In this document: positions 50,379 through 60,978 of the stretch, one piece after another
Numbering within the stretch: the stretch's first letter is position 1
Layout: each line of letters opens with the position of its first letter
Assembly: GCF_008520305.1 (NCBI RefSeq)
Contig: NZ_ML703270.1
Span: forward strand, 200,001 to 264,000
DNA: 64,000 nucleotides
From: Mesorhizobium sp. SARCC-RB16n
Lineage (GTDB): Bacteria; Pseudomonadota; Alphaproteobacteria; Rhizobiales; Rhizobiaceae
Reading direction: 5' to 3'
Notes under the pieces: model-generated
What the model saw: the letters and a program-made list of their open reading frames with translations, nothing else
What the model was told of the DNA's origin: nothing
The model's database searches: none
Position numbers and translations under genes: made by a program

Positions 50379-52703
50379 CTATCCTTCAACCTCGACGCTC
50401 AGTTGTCCACTTGTCCGCAGGATGGTTACCTCGGCCCGGTCGGCGGTCCGCCTGAATTCGAGGTCGGCGCTGCCGTCACCGATGCGCAACCCGTGAAGCG
50501 CTATGTGCTTTGCAAAGTCGGGCAGGCGAGGCCGCACGATCCGCAGTTTCCCGGCGAAGGCGTCGGGTTCCAGCCCGAGGCACGTGGTCACCAGGAACGG
50601 TATCGCTCCGGCTGCCCAGGCCTGCGGGTGGCAAGCCACGGGATAATGTACCGGCGCCTGGAAATCCTCGCGTCGAAAGCCCGCCATCGCCTCGGGCAGC
50701 CTTTGGTGGCGAAAGTGCGCGGCAGCCTCGGCAATCGCGGTAAAGATCCGCAGCGCCGCTTCATCTTCGCCATGGTTTCGACAGCCGGCCGCCAGCAGCG
50801 CATTGTCATGCGGCCAAACGGTTCCGAGATGATATCCGACCGGATTGTAGCCCCGTTCCGCCGTCGACAGGGTGCGCACGCCCCAGCCGCTGAACATGTC
50901 GTCCTGCATCAGGCGCGCCACGGACCGGTGACCCTTGTCCTCGTCCGCGATACCGGTCCACAGCGCGTGCCCGGGATTTGAGGAGACGACTTCGGCCCGG
51001 CGGCCTCCGGCCTCCAAGGCGAGAACGAAGATGCCTTGCTCCTCGCACCAGAAGTCACGGTTGAATCGTTTCCGAAGCGTCTCGGCTTCATGGCGAAGCT
51101 GGCTTGCCCGATCGGGCTCTCCGGCGCGCTCGTAGAGATCGGCGATCGCTCGCTTCGCGGCAAAGACGTAGCCCTGCACCTCGACCAGCGCTATCGGCGG
51201 CTTCGCAAGGCTGCCGTCGGCCCTGACGATGGCGTCGCCTGAATCCTTCCATCCCTGGTTGACCAGGCCTTTCTCGGACCGGCTGCGATATTTGAGGTAA
51301 CCGTCGCCATGGTTGTCCCCGGCCTTCGCGATCCAGCCCAGCGCGCGTTCCACCGGCTCCCGCAATTGGCGGAACAGACCGAGGTCGCCGGTCCACGCCG
51401 CATGGCGGCCCAGAAGCAGCAGGAAGAGCGGGGTTGCGTCCACCGTGCCGTAGAAGCGGGCGTGCGGAACGTCGCCGGCCCGGGCAAGCTCGCCGACCCT
51501 GAGTTCATGGAGGATCTTGCCGGGCTGCTCCTCGCGCCACGGATCGTCCCGCCGCCCCTGATAGCTGGCCAGCAGCCGAAGTGTCTGGGCGGCGAACTCC
51601 GGCTGGAAAGCCAGCATCTCCAGGGCCACGATCAGGCTGTCGCGGCCGAACAGGGCGACGAACCACGGCACGCCGGCGGCAAAATACTCCTTGTCGCCCA
51701 GGCGCGACCTCAGCACCGCGAGATCGCGCAGCGAGCGGTCCATGATGTCGTTGAGCAGCACACTGTCGCTGGTGAGCTTCGTATGCTGCTCCAGCCATTG
51801 TTGTGAACTGTTCTGGAGGTTTCTTGCGAGGCTGTGGAGCGTAACCGCCGGCTGCTGGTCCAAGTGCCCGGCCTCGGCCTCCTCGGCGTTTTCGGTGAGC
51901 TCGATGGTAACCGCGATGGTCCGCGTGTCGCCTGCGGGGACACGGATGCGGAACTCCGCGGCGGTTTTGTGCCTGGTGTCGGGCGCGGGCGAGAAGGTGA
52001 CCGTCACTGTCCTGCGCAGCCGGTCGGCGCCGTGGTACACGAACTGCAGCTTGCCGCCGCGCCAGGCGGGTTGCTCGGATCTGCCGAGGTTGTCCTGCAC
52101 CAACCCCCGCACGCTGAAGACGTCCTCGAAGCCCGCCCGGAAGTGCAAGGTCAACGGAAAGCTGCATGCCTGGTGCCCGAAGTTCTGAATGGTCATGACC
52201 TCCCGCACGCAGGTCTGCCCCGCATCGAGAATACGCTCCCAGCGGATGCCGAGTTCGTCCTTGGGGATCGATTGCCCCTGCTCGAGCTGCAGCTCGGGAT
52301 TGGTCAATTCAAAAAGCGCCTGATAGCCCTTTTGTGCGGTCGAGGCCAACACGACGGGAGCCAGACCGGCAAGCGCCATCTCATAGCCGCCGAGGAAGCG
52401 GCAGTCATGAAAATACAGCCCGAACCCGTGCTCGCCTTTCACAGGCATCTGCGCGTCCGAACCGACGACGTAGTAAAGATCGAGGTTCTTAATCGTAACC
52501 GCACCGGCGATGCTGTCCACCATGGCCGGAGGCCCCTTGGTCAGCACGCGAAGCTTGCGCTCCTGCTGCGCCTGCGGAGTCTGCCGCAGCTTATCCTGGG
52601 CTCGTGCCGACTGCTCGCGGTGTCGTGGAACAGGCCGGGCCTTCCCGCTGCTTTGCGGGTTGGGCTGCCCGCTCTTGCCTGGTTCCCGGTTCAATCTGGC
52701 CAT
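50379..52703 (-). CDS. amylo-alpha-1,6-glucosidase / glycogen-debranching-type protein
   Basis: 774 residues. An unusual lysine/arginine- and glutamine-rich N-terminus (~55 residues) leads into an N-terminal beta domain (VTIKNLDLYYVVGSDAQMPVKGEHGFGLYFHDCRFLGGYE). A (alpha/alpha)6 barrel follows, with AAGVPWFVALFGRDSLIVALEML and HLGTVWPHDNALLAAGC carrying the likely acid/base residues. Relatives are annotated as amylo-alpha-1,6-glucosidases; real activity may be on glycogen, trehalose-like or other glucans. AAGGAAA lies seven bases before ATG 52703; the frame is open to 52871. Confidence 0.85.
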   Translation of the reverse strand: MARLNREPGKSGQPNPQSSGKARPVPRHREQSARAQDKLRQTPQAQQERKLRVLTKGPPAMVDSIAGAVTIKNLDLYYVVGSDAQMPVKGEHGFGLYFHDCRFLGGYEMALAGLAPVVLASTAQKGYQALFELTNPELQLEQGQSIPKDELGIRWERILDAGQTCVREVMTIQNFGHQACSFPLTLHFRAGFEDVFSVRGLVQDNLGRSEQPAWRGGKLQFVYHGADRLRRTVTVTFSPAPDTRHKTAAEFRIRVPAGDTRTIAVTIELTENAEEAEAGHLDQQPAVTLHSLARNLQNSSQQWLEQHTKLTSDSVLLNDIMDRSLRDLAVLRSRLGDKEYFAAGVPWFVALFGRDSLIVALEMLAFQPEFAAQTLRLLASYQGRRDDPWREEQPGKILHELRVGELARAGDVPHARFYGTVDATPLFLLLLGRHAAWTGDLGLFRQLREPVERALGWIAKAGDNHGDGYLKYRSRSEKGLVNQGWKDSGDAIVRADGSLAKPPIALVEVQGYVFAAKRAIADLYERAGEPDRASQLRHEAETLRKRFNRDFWCEEQGIFVLALEAGGRRAEVVSSNPGHALWTGIADEDKGHRSVARLMQDDMFSGWGVRTLSTAERGYNPVGYHLGTVWPHDNALLAAGCRNHGEDEAALRIFTAIAEAAAHFRHQRLPEAMAGFRREDFQAPVHYPVACHPQAWAAGAIPFLVTTCLGLEPDAFAGKLRIVRPRLPDFAKHIALHGLRIGDGSADLEFRRTADRAEVTILRTSGQLSVEVEG

Positions 52704-52874
52704 CGGCTTTCCTTTGGAATCATGGCTTCCATGCCGATTCCAAATGGCGCAACGGAATAACACGCCAAGGGCGCGCTTTGTCGCGCACCGATTGACTGAT
52801 GACGCCGATAGGGTCGGATCCATCCACCCCGATTGCAGGGGAGGGGTCCTTCGCGGAACCCGAAAGTTCACACC

Positions 52875-53366
52875 CTAGGCCAGGCTGTCGATTTCCTCGT
52901 CGGAGAGGTTCTGCGGCACCACGGTAACCGGAATGGGGAAGGCCGCACCCTTGCCGGCCACGGCGCCGACCAGCGGGCCGGGACCTTCCTTGCCGGCGCC
53001 GGCCGCCAGCACCAGGATGGCGATGTCCTGGTCTTCCTCGATCAGCTTGTGGATCTCTTCGGTCGGCTTGCCTTCGCGCACCACCATCTCCGGTTCGATG
53101 CCGAGCTTCTGGCGGACCTTGTTGGCGTAGCCGTCGAGCGCCGCTCGCGCCGTAGCGTTCGCCTCCTCGCGCATGATCTTCTCGACGCCCAGCCAGTGCT
53201 GGAAATCGTCCGGTACGATGACATAGAGCAGCACCAGCGTGCCGCTGGTGCTCTGCGCCCGCTTCGAGGCGTAGGCGACGGCGCGTTCGCATTCCGGCGT
53301 GTCATCGATGATCGTCAGGAGTTTCCTGCGATGACCGGCTTCGCGGCTGAGACGTTTGGAGACCAT
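52875..53366 (-). CDS. universal stress protein (UspA family)
   Basis: 163 residues with one Usp domain: KLLTIIDDTPECERAVAYASKRAQ at the N-terminus and DIAILVLAAGAGKEGPGPLVGAVAGKGAAFPIPVTVVP at the C-terminus, the latter close to the G-x2-G-x9-G-S/T nucleotide loop though atypical. It lies upstream of and co-oriented with the glucosidase gene. Its partner is unknown. Confidence 0.88.
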   Translation of the reverse strand: MVSKRLSREAGHRRKLLTIIDDTPECERAVAYASKRAQSTSGTLVLLYVIVPDDFQHWLGVEKIMREEANATARAALDGYANKVRQKLGIEPEMVVREGKPTEEIHKLIEEDQDIAILVLAAGAGKEGPGPLVGAVAGKGAAFPIPVTVVPQNLSDEEIDSLA

Positions 53367-53453
53367 GTCTATCTACTCGGTATCTTTCGGCGGCAATCTG
53401 CCACCGCGGCAGGCCGGCGGCAAGCCGCCGGCCTCAGGCATTCACGATCAGGC

Positions 53454-54521
53454 TCAGCCCTGCAGCAGCCCGATAATATCGCGCACCGTCTTCATTGTCG
53501 TCTCGGCGAGCACGCCGGCGCGTTCGCCGCCATCTCGCAGCACGGCGTCGACATAGGCGCGGTCGCCCTGGATGCGGCGCATCTCGCTGGCGATCGGCGC
53601 CAACCTCTCCACCGCGAGGTCGGCCAGCGCCGGCTTGAACACCGAAAACTGCTGGCCGCCGAATTCCTTCAGCACGTCGGCCTTCGACATCTCGGCGAGC
53701 CCTGCATAGATGCCGACCAGATTTTCCGCCTCGGGCCGGCTCTCCAGCCCGTCGACTTCGCTCGGCAAGGCCTCGGGGTCTGTCTTGGCCTTGCGGATCT
53801 TCTTCGAGATGGTGTCCGCATCGTCGGTCAGGTTGATGCGTGACAGGTCCGACGGGTCCGACTTCGACATTTTCTTCGATCCGTCGCGCAGGCTCATGAT
53901 GCGCGCCGCCGGCCCGCCGATGACCGGTTCGGTGATCGGGAAGAAGCCGTTCACCGTCTCCTCACCGACCTGCATCTCGACGCCGACGCCAAGACCGGCG
54001 ATGCGGTCCGAAAAGTCGTTGTTGAATTTCTGGGCGATGTCGCGTGTCAGTTCCAGGTGCTGCTTCTGGTCCTCCCCCACCGGCACATGGGTGGCGCGAT
54101 AAAGCAGGATGTCGGCGGCCATCAGTGACGGATAGGCGAGCAGGCCCAGCGAGGCATTCTCGCGGTCCTTGCCGGCCTTGTCCTTGAACTGCGTCATCTT
54201 GTTCATCCAGCCGATGCGCGCGACGCAGTTGAAGATCCAGGCAAGCTCGGCATGCTGCATCACGCGCGACTGGTTGAAGACGATGTGCTTCTTCGGGTCG
54301 ATGCCGGATGCCAGGAACGCCGCGGTGATCGACCGCGTCTGGTCGGCAAGGTCGTCATGGACAAGCTGGGCGGTCAGCGAATGCAGGTCGACGACGCAGT
54401 AGATGCAATCGGACGTCTCCTGCAGGGCGACGAATTTCTTGATGGCACCGAGATAGTTGCCGAGATGCAGATTGCCGGTCGGCTGGACGCCGGAGAAGAC
54501 GAGTGGCTTAAAGGCGGACAT
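53454..54521 (-). CDS. trpS: tryptophanyl-tRNA synthetase
   Basis: 355 residues, class I synthetase. The HIGH-type motif is [13 protein letters not shown] near residue 14, KMSKS is present in [11 protein letters not shown], and the tryptophan-pocket segments ([32 protein letters not shown]) are intact. GAGGAAACCC immediately precedes ATG 54521. It lies between the Usp and VapBC genes. Confidence 0.95.
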   Translation of the reverse strand: MSAFKPLVFSGVQPTGNLHLGNYLGAIKKFVALQETSDCIYCVVDLHSLTAQLVHDDLADQTRSITAAFLASGIDPKKHIVFNQSRVMQHAELAWIFNCVARIGWMNKMTQFKDKAGKDRENASLGLLAYPSLMAADILLYRATHVPVGEDQKQHLELTRDIAQKFNNDFSDRIAGLGVGVEMQVGEETVNGFFPITEPVIGGPAARIMSLRDGSKKMSKSDPSDLSRINLTDDADTISKKIRKAKTDPEALPSEVDGLESRPEAENLVGIYAGLAEMSKADVLKEFGGQQFSVFKPALADLAVERLAPIASEMRRIQGDRAYVDAVLRDGGERAGVLAETTMKTVRDIIGLLQG

Positions 54522-54554
54522 GGGTTTCCTCATGGCTTGTGGAGGGCCGTATAA

Positions 54555-54596
54555 GCGTGATTCCGAAAAGTTGCAGACTTTTCGGAGCCAATCACG
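54555..54596. repeat. hairpin repeat upstream of trpS
   Basis: CGTGATTCCGAAAAGT and ACTTTTCGGAGCCAATCACG pair almost perfectly around a 5-nt loop. It is 34 bp from the trpS start, on the promoter side, so it could affect trpS expression. It belongs to the CCGAAAAGT-type intergenic palindromes. Confidence 0.6.
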
Positions 54597-54704
54597 CGGC
54601 TGGGAGCCGCGCGCGGCGAAAGTCTTGCGACGGCGCGCTTATGGACGAGAGTAGGGAGGGGATCAAGAGGCGCGGGATCGCCCAAAGCCGAGTTGATTTA
54701 TCTC

Positions 54705-54732
54705 TGTAGTTTGCTACATACTATTAACTACA
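54705..54732. promoter_or_regulatory. VapBC promoter inverted repeat
   Basis: TGTAGTT (54705-54711) and AACTACA (54726-54732) with a 14-nt spacer that also contains GCTACATACTAT. Position and symmetry suit autoregulation by the VapBC complex. Confidence 0.55.
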
Positions 54733-54753
54733 CGAATGAATGTAGGTGCTGCG

Positions 54754-54999
54754 ATGACCATCAACATCAACAACAAGGAGGCGGACAGCTTGACGCGCGC
54801 CTTCGCCAAGGTCGAGGGAGTCGGCATCACCGAGGCGATTGTCATCGCCATGCGCGAAGCCCTGGAGCGTCGGCGCAACCGAGAGACACCGCTTGAGACT
54901 GCTGCACGACTCCGTGCCGAATTCGGGATCGAGCTGAGCGAGCAGGCACGCAATCCGCTGCCGCGCTCGGTCTACGACGAATTGTCCGGCGAAGACTGA
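54754..54999 (+). CDS. vapB: VapB-type antitoxin
   Basis: 81 residues beginning TININNKEADSLTRAFAKVEGVGITEAIVIAMREALERR, the N-terminal ribbon-helix-helix-like region of the PSK/Rv0623-type VapB family. The C-terminal ~30 residues wrap the toxin. ATG 54754 with AGG eight bases upstream is used. The stop overlaps the vapC start (TGATG). Confidence 0.88.
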   Translation: MTININNKEADSLTRAFAKVEGVGITEAIVIAMREALERRRNRETPLETAARLRAEFGIELSEQARNPLPRSVYDELSGED

Positions 55000-55403
55000 T
55001 GTTCGTCGACGCAGCCGCTATCGTCGCGATACTGAGCAATGAAGCAGAAGCCGAGCGTTGTGCGCGGGCGGTAATGCATGCCTCTTCTCCGTTCACCTCG
55101 GCGATCGCCGTGTGGGAGGCCGGGATGGCGCTATCCCGGTTAGAAAAGCTCGCAGTTCCGGTTGACGTAAGCCTGGAGATCGTCACCCGCTTTCTCGACG
55201 AGCGGGCAATAGCCGTGCGGGAGCTTCCACCCGCCTCAGACGCAACATCCCTCTCCGTGGAGGCCGCGTCGCGGTTTCGCAACCACGCTATCCGCTTGAA
55301 TATGGCCGACTGTTTCCACTACGCTTGCGCGCGTTACTATGCCGTTCCGATACTGTCCACGGCAGACGAATTCCGCCTTACGGATCTGGAGACTGTTCCC
55401 TAG
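54999..55403 (+). CDS. vapC: VapC-type PIN-domain toxin
   Basis: 134 residues. A PIN ribonuclease with the expected acidic residues: D4 in MFVDAAAIVAIL, E41 region in SAIAVWEAGMAL, D in LNMADCFHYACAR near residue 103, and D in STADEF near 122. It cleaves RNA when not bound by VapB. Its last 26 bp overlap the convergent murJ stop. Confidence 0.9.
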   Translation: MFVDAAAIVAILSNEAEAERCARAVMHASSPFTSAIAVWEAGMALSRLEKLAVPVDVSLEIVTRFLDERAIAVRELPPASDATSLSVEAASRFRNHAIRLNMADCFHYACARYYAVPILSTADEFRLTDLETVP

Positions 55404-56976
55404 TAGCTGGCGATCCCCTGCGCCCGACATTGCGCCGGATCATGCCGAAATCGGCGCCGCCGGTGGCGAACGCGGTGATGAAATAGAGCGTCGCCCCGCC
55501 AGCCACCAGCGCCAGCACAGTCGTTGCCTTGATCACCAGCGGCGAGCCCGGCCCAATCCTGGCGGCGAAGTAGTGCTCGGCGAAATAGAGTGCCGCGCCC
55601 ATCACGGCCGCCGACAGCACCAGCCGCGGAATGCGCTTCAAGAGCGGCACGTCGCGGCCCCAATGGCCGCGCCGGATCAGCACGGCAAGCAGCATCAGCG
55701 CGTTGGCCCAGCCGGCGACAGCCGAAGCCACGGCGATGCCGGGCGCGCCCATCCTCGGGAACAGGGTCAGCGCGGTGGCGACATTCACCGCCACCGAGAT
55801 TGCGGCGAAGATCATCGGCGTGCGTGTGTCCTCGCGGGCGAAATAGCCTGGGGTGAAGGCCTTGATCAGCACGAAGGCCGGCAGGCCGAGACCGAAGATC
55901 GCCAGGATTGCCGCCACCGTCGGGGTCGAATGATTGGCAGCGAACGCGCCGCGCTCGTAGACCAGCCGTACGATCGGTTCCGCCATCACCCACAGTGCCG
56001 CCGCCGCCGGCAAGGTCATGAACAGGGTGAATTCGACGGAGCGGTTCTGCAGATTGGCCGCCTCGATCAGATTGCCTGACTTCAGCGCCCGTGACAGTTC
56101 TGGCAACAGCACGATCGCCACCGCGACGCCGACGACACCGAGCGGCAACTGGTAGACGCGGTCGGCATAGGCCAGAGACGACACGGCACTATCCTGCGCC
56201 GAGGCGATGGCCGTTCCGATCAGCTGGTTGATCTGGGTGATGCCGCCGGTGATCGCCGCCGGCAGCGCCAGGATCAGCAGCCGCTTCACGTTCGGCGTCA
56301 TCCTCGGCCGGCGGAAGCCGATCGAGATGCCGGCATTGCGCACCGCCACCCAGACGATGGCGAGCTGTACGATGCCGGCTGCCAGCACGCCCCACGACAG
56401 GGCGAAGCCGACAGCATGTGCATCCAGTCCATGGTACCAGGCGTAGCCGAGCACGCTGATCAGGATGATGTTGAGGAAAGCCGGCGCGATTGCGGCGGCG
56501 AAATAGCGCCGCAGCGAATTCAGCATGCCCGCCATCATGGCGGCGAGCGACATGCAGATCAGATAGGGGAACATGATCGTCGCAAGCGTGACGGTCGTCT
56601 CGAACTTGCCCGGCGTGTCGGCAAAGCCCGGTGCCACCAGATAGCGCACGATGAGCGGCATCGCCAGTTCCATGGCGATGGTCAGCGCCAGCAGCGCGGT
56701 GAACAGGACCCCGAACACTTCTTCCGAGAAGCGCTTGGCGCCGTCGGTGCCATGCGTCTCGATCTCCTTGGCGAACAGTGGCACGAAGGCGGCATTGAAA
56801 GCGCCCTCGGCGAACAGCCGGCGAAACGTGTTGGGAAACTGGAAGGCGGCGTTGAAGGCATCCGCGACCGGTCCGGTGCCGAGTGCGGCCGCCATCAGCA
56901 TCTCGCGGCCGAAACCGAGCGCACGGCTCATCAGCGTGCCGGAAGCGACGGTAGCGAATTTCTTGACGAGACTCAT
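55378..56976 (-). CDS. murJ: lipid II flippase MurJ
   Basis: 532 residues with about 14 membrane spans. Family hallmarks include SRALGFGREMLMAAALGTG near the N-terminus, ADAFNAAFQFPNTFRRLFAEGAFNAAFVPLFA, and a later AFFARED-like AYFARED (GYFAREDTRTPM). It moves lipid II across the inner membrane for peptidoglycan synthesis and is essential in most bacteria. It lies 46 bp downstream of glnD in the same direction; this pair is commonly conserved in Rhizobiales. Confidence 0.95.
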   Translation of the reverse strand: MSLVKKFATVASGTLMSRALGFGREMLMAAALGTGPVADAFNAAFQFPNTFRRLFAEGAFNAAFVPLFAKEIETHGTDGAKRFSEEVFGVLFTALLALTIAMELAMPLIVRYLVAPGFADTPGKFETTVTLATIMFPYLICMSLAAMMAGMLNSLRRYFAAAIAPAFLNIILISVLGYAWYHGLDAHAVGFALSWGVLAAGIVQLAIVWVAVRNAGISIGFRRPRMTPNVKRLLILALPAAITGGITQINQLIGTAIASAQDSAVSSLAYADRVYQLPLGVVGVAVAIVLLPELSRALKSGNLIEAANLQNRSVEFTLFMTLPAAAALWVMAEPIVRLVYERGAFAANHSTPTVAAILAIFGLGLPAFVLIKAFTPGYFAREDTRTPMIFAAISVAVNVATALTLFPRMGAPGIAVASAVAGWANALMLLAVLIRRGHWGRDVPLLKRIPRLVLSAAVMGAALYFAEHYFAARIGPGSPLVIKATTVLALVAGGATLYFITAFATGGADFGMIRRNVGRRGSPATREQSPDP

Positions 56977-57022
56977 GCGTTCGCAGACTGCCTGTGGGAT
57001 TGGGAGAAGGGGATGATGGCCG

Positions 57023-59824
57023 TCACTCGGCGGCTGCCTTGGCCCTGCCGCCGCGTTCGGGCACGATGCCTTCGAGCGTCGCGATCAGCCGGTTGCGGAT
57101 GGTGGCGATGCGGGCCGGGCTGTCGATCTTCTGGCCGGTGAGGTCGGTGACATAGAAGGTGTCGATGACCTTCTCGCCGAAGGTGGTGATGTGCGCCGAA
57201 GCAATGTCGAGCGACAGGTCGGACAGCGTCCCGGTGATTTCCGACAGCAGGCCCGGGCGGTCCAGCCCCTCGACCTCGATCACCGAAAACCGGTTCGACA
57301 GCGCGTTGCGGATTTCGGCGCGCGGCGGGATCTTGAACACCTTGGATCCGCGCCTTGGCTTGGTCCGCTTCTCGATCATCTCCGGCAGCCAGCTCTTGCC
57401 TGACAGCACGTCCTCGATCAGCCTGCCGACACGCTCGGCGCGCCGGCGCTCGTCCTCGTCGCGGTCGAACTCCCGAGAGATCAGGATCGTGTCCAGCGCG
57501 CGGCCGTCCGACGTGGTGAAGATCTGTGCGTCGACAATGTTGCCGCCGGCGCCGGCGCATGCCCCGGCAATGACCGAGAGAAGACGGGGATGGTCCTGCG
57601 CCAGCACGGTGATTTCGGTCACCGCCTCGAACTGGTGGGTCTTGACCATGGTGGCGAGCTTGTTGCCCGCCGCGTCCGCCTCGCGGATGAATTCGGCGTG
57701 GCGAAGCTGGTCCGGCAGGTCAACGGTCAGCAGGTAGTTTTCATAATGCAGCCCGACATAGCGCTTGCGCGTCTTGTCGGGCCAATCGGCGAGCGCCTCC
57801 GTCAGACGTTCGCGCGCCGCCGCCGTGCGTTGGGCGCGCGAGACTTCCGAAAAGCCGCCGGTCAGCAGCAGTTCGGTCTCGTAGTAAAGCGTACGCAGCA
57901 ACTGGCCCTTCCAGCCATTCCAGACGCCCGGTCCGACGCCCCTGATGTCGCAGACGGTCAGGATCAACAGCATCTTCAGCCGCTCGACCGACTGCACGAT
58001 CGAGGCGAAGTCCTCGATCGTCTTGCGATCGTTGAGGTCGCGGGTCTGCGCCGTCATCGACATGACGAGGTGGTTCTCGACCAGCCAGGCGACCGTTTCC
58101 GTATCGGCCGGCGAAAGCCCCATATGCGGGCAGATACGCCTTGCGATCCTGGCGCCGGCCTCGGAATGGTCTTCAGGCCTGCCTTTGGCGATGTCGTGCA
58201 GCAGCACGGCGACATAGAGCGCCTCGCGGCTCTTTTTCAGCCCGGGCATCAGCGAATGCGACAACGGATGGATCTTCTCGCCGTCGCCGCGCTCGATCTC
58301 GGCCAGCACGCCGATGCAGCGGATCAGATGCTCGTCGATCGTGTAGTGGTGGTACATCGAGAACTGCATCATGGCGACGATCTTGCCGAAATCCGGGATC
58401 AGCCGGCCCAGCAGTCCCGCCTCGTTCATGCGCCGCAGGTTGAGTTCGGCGTTGCGGTCCGAGGTCAATATGTCGAGGAACAGCCGATTGGCTTCCTGGT
58501 CGCGCCTGAGCGATTTGTTGACCAGGCCGAGCGAACGGGTGAGCAGTTTCAGCGCATCGGGATGGAATTCCAGCCCGTGCTTGTCGGCGAACCAGAACAG
58601 CCTGAGAAGATTGACCGGGTCGCGCTCGAAGACGCCGTCGTCGGCGATGTTGATGCGATGGTTGTCGACGATGAAGTCGGACGTGCCGGCAAGCTTGCGC
58701 TTGCGGCGCTGGAAGGTGAGGAAGATGCGGTTGAAGCCGGGAACGTGCTTGGCCTGCTCCTCCTCCAGCGCGGCGCAGAAGATGCGGGTCAGATCGCCGA
58801 CATCCTTGGCGACGAGGAAATAATGCTTCATGAAGCGCTCGACCGCCGACAGGCCGGGGTGCGTCGTATAGCCGAGCCGTTCGGCGATCTCGCGCTGGAT
58901 GTCGAAATGCAGCCGCTCCTCGGCCTTGCCGGTGAGGAAATGCATATGGCAGCGCACCGCCCACAGGAAATCCTCGGCCTTCTGGAACTCACGATACTCG
59001 GCCTCGGTGAAGACACCTTTTTCGACCAGTTCCTCGCCGGTGCGCACGCGGTAAAAATACTTGCCGATCCAGAACAGCGTCTGCAGGTCGCGCAAGCCGC
59101 CCTTGCCGTCCTTGACGTTGGGCTCGACCAGATAGCGGCTTTCACCGGCCTTGGCATGGCGTTCGTCGCGTTCGGCAAGCTTGGCCTGCACATATTCCGG
59201 TCCGGTCGTGCGCACCACCTCATGGTCGAAGCGCAGCATCAGCTCGTCATAGAGTTTGTGTTCGCCCCACAGGAAACGGGCTTCCAGGATCGAGGTGCGG
59301 ATGGTGATGTCGGTGCGCGACAGCCTGAGGCACTCATCGATGTTGCGGGTGGCGTGGCCGACCTTCAGCCCCATGTCCCACAGCATGTAGAGCATATACT
59401 CGACGATTTGTTCGCCCCACGGCGTCTGCTTGTAGGGCAGCAGGAACAGCAGGTCGATGTCGGATCCCGGCGCCAGCGTGCCGCGGCCATAGCCGCCGAC
59501 GGCAACGACCGCCATGCGTTCGGCCGAGGACCGGTTCTTCACCCGGTAGACATGCGTCGCGGCAAAATCGTAGAGGGCGCGGATCAGCTCGTCCATCAGG
59601 TGCGACAGCCGTTCGGCGCAGGCGTTGCCGCCGCCATCCTCTTTCAGCATGGCCTCGGCTGTCTTGCGGCCCTCGGCGAGGCGCCCCTTGAGAAGCTGAA
59701 GAACGGCCGCGCGGATGGCCTGGCTGGAACCGTCGCCGGCGCTGGCCGCGGTCAGCGCCGTCATCTCGCGACGCAAAGCGTCGCCGTCGATCAGTTCATC
59801 GAGCTTCAGGGAGATTTTCGCCAT
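57023..59824 (-). CDS. glnD: [protein-PII] uridylyltransferase GlnD
   Basis: 933 residues. Domains in order: nucleotidyltransferase ([19 protein letters not shown], ~110-130), PII-uridylyl linker, HD phosphohydrolase ([20 protein letters not shown], ~520-540), and two C-terminal ACT domains ([21 protein letters not shown] and [20 protein letters not shown]) that sense glutamine. It uridylylates or de-uridylylates PII to set nitrogen regulation. The length is normal for alphaproteobacteria. Confidence 0.96.
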   Translation of the reverse strand: MAKISLKLDELIDGDALRREMTALTAASAGDGSSQAIRAAVLQLLKGRLAEGRKTAEAMLKEDGGGNACAERLSHLMDELIRALYDFAATHVYRVKNRSSAERMAVVAVGGYGRGTLAPGSDIDLLFLLPYKQTPWGEQIVEYMLYMLWDMGLKVGHATRNIDECLRLSRTDITIRTSILEARFLWGEHKLYDELMLRFDHEVVRTTGPEYVQAKLAERDERHAKAGESRYLVEPNVKDGKGGLRDLQTLFWIGKYFYRVRTGEELVEKGVFTEAEYREFQKAEDFLWAVRCHMHFLTGKAEERLHFDIQREIAERLGYTTHPGLSAVERFMKHYFLVAKDVGDLTRIFCAALEEEQAKHVPGFNRIFLTFQRRKRKLAGTSDFIVDNHRINIADDGVFERDPVNLLRLFWFADKHGLEFHPDALKLLTRSLGLVNKSLRRDQEANRLFLDILTSDRNAELNLRRMNEAGLLGRLIPDFGKIVAMMQFSMYHHYTIDEHLIRCIGVLAEIERGDGEKIHPLSHSLMPGLKKSREALYVAVLLHDIAKGRPEDHSEAGARIARRICPHMGLSPADTETVAWLVENHLVMSMTAQTRDLNDRKTIEDFASIVQSVERLKMLLILTVCDIRGVGPGVWNGWKGQLLRTLYYETELLLTGGFSEVSRAQRTAAARERLTEALADWPDKTRKRYVGLHYENYLLTVDLPDQLRHAEFIREADAAGNKLATMVKTHQFEAVTEITVLAQDHPRLLSVIAGACAGAGGNIVDAQIFTTSDGRALDTILISREFDRDEDERRRAERVGRLIEDVLSGKSWLPEMIEKRTKPRRGSKVFKIPPRAEIRNALSNRFSVIEVEGLDRPGLLSEITGTLSDLSLDIASAHITTFGEKVIDTFYVTDLTGQKIDSPARIATIRNRLIATLEGIVPERGGRAKAAAE

Positions 59825-59913
59825 AGATGCGGGTTGGCCTTGCCTTTTGGGCGGCGTCTATAGCGTGTTTTCGCGGCGCTGGGTATGGGCCTGCTGTCGA
59901 TCCGGCAAACGCT

Positions 59914-60717
59914 CTAGTCGTTTGCCTCGACTGGAGCGAGCGGGACGACAATCTGTCGCCGCAGCCTGCAGAGATCGGTGATCTGCCGCGCTGCCCGCCT
60001 GGCCTCCCTGCGGAGACGCGCGAGAGCCGGTATCCTGTGTGGGTCGGCGAGCCCGCTTGCGGCCAACTCGGCCTGCCGTCCCTGCTCGAGCAGGCTCGGC
60101 AACCTGTTGCCCACGAACTGTTCCTGCGCACAGAGCGCCGGAACAAGCTGGTAGATCGTCCTGCCGGTCGACATCCCGAATGCAGGGTCGAAGATGAGAT
60201 TGTCCACCGCCACATTGACGTCCGCGGTTGCCTCGAGAAGGGTGCGTGCCGTTTGCCGGGACACCAGGTAACCGCCAGTTCCTATGTGATTCTTGCGCAG
60301 CCTGAACAGCGAAAACCCGCCGCCGACGGTAACCCTCTCCCTCTGGATTACGGTCGTGTGGAAGAATGTCTCGAGCTTGACGACATCGGCATTGGCCGGA
60401 ATCCAGTTTGTATCCGCAAGCAGCGCACCGGCCTTCGCGGAAAACACCATGTCGTCCTCGAAGACGGCGCCATAGGGCGCGTCGTCTTGCGCGATGATGG
60501 CCCAGCAGGCGCGATGGCTGTGCAAGCACGCGATCTCGCAGCCGGACAGGCGCCGCACCGCATACAGTGCATGCTGGCGCTGCAGCACGAGGTCTGGACG
60601 GTCCCTTGCATCGATTGCGGCAACCCGCTCGAATCCGAGGCCGATGCGCGCAAATTCCGCCGTCGTATGGGCAAGTCGGTCGGGAGATCGATCGAGGTTG
60701 ATGACCAGGCGTTTCAT
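59914..60717 (-). CDS. family 25 glycosyltransferase (LPS type), copy 1
   Basis: 267 residues, GT25: KRLVINLDRSPDRLAHTTAEFARIGLGFERVAAIDARD at the N-terminus, then SGCEIACLHSHRACWAIIAQDD and AVFEDDMVFS with the ExD metal-binding residues. GT25 enzymes act in LPS outer-core or protein glycosylation. It is a tandem paralogue of 60979-61782 with the same length; the C-terminal ~60 residues are arginine-rich and variable. Confidence 0.88.
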   Translation of the reverse strand: MKRLVINLDRSPDRLAHTTAEFARIGLGFERVAAIDARDRPDLVLQRQHALYAVRRLSGCEIACLHSHRACWAIIAQDDAPYGAVFEDDMVFSAKAGALLADTNWIPANADVVKLETFFHTTVIQRERVTVGGGFSLFRLRKNHIGTGGYLVSRQTARTLLEATADVNVAVDNLIFDPAFGMSTGRTIYQLVPALCAQEQFVGNRLPSLLEQGRQAELAASGLADPHRIPALARLRREARRAARQITDLCRLRRQIVVPLAPVEAND

Positions 60718-60978
60718 TTTTCAACGAACTTGTTTTTCTTGTGGTGGCGGCGCTCTATAGCACATGTGGAGCTGGCGTCTTCTGTTTTTTTGGGAAGGAC
60801 TTTGCTTTGTAGCCAAATGAAAGGGATAATACGACTGTTTAGCTCATCAACTAGCCGGAATCACTGTCGATGTTTGAGGCAGGGTGGTTTTCAATTTCTG
60901 CCCCCGCTCGTCGCAAGGGAAGGTCGAAACAACACTGAGGTCTATACTTATCTTGGCGAACCGGCCTGCCAGGCAAGC

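Noticed and set aside
57590-59863. 757-codon open frame on the plus strand opposite glnD
   Set aside because: It is the antisense shadow of glnD in a high-GC genome; the translation is low-complexity (many H, R, Q, D) and lacks any domain.
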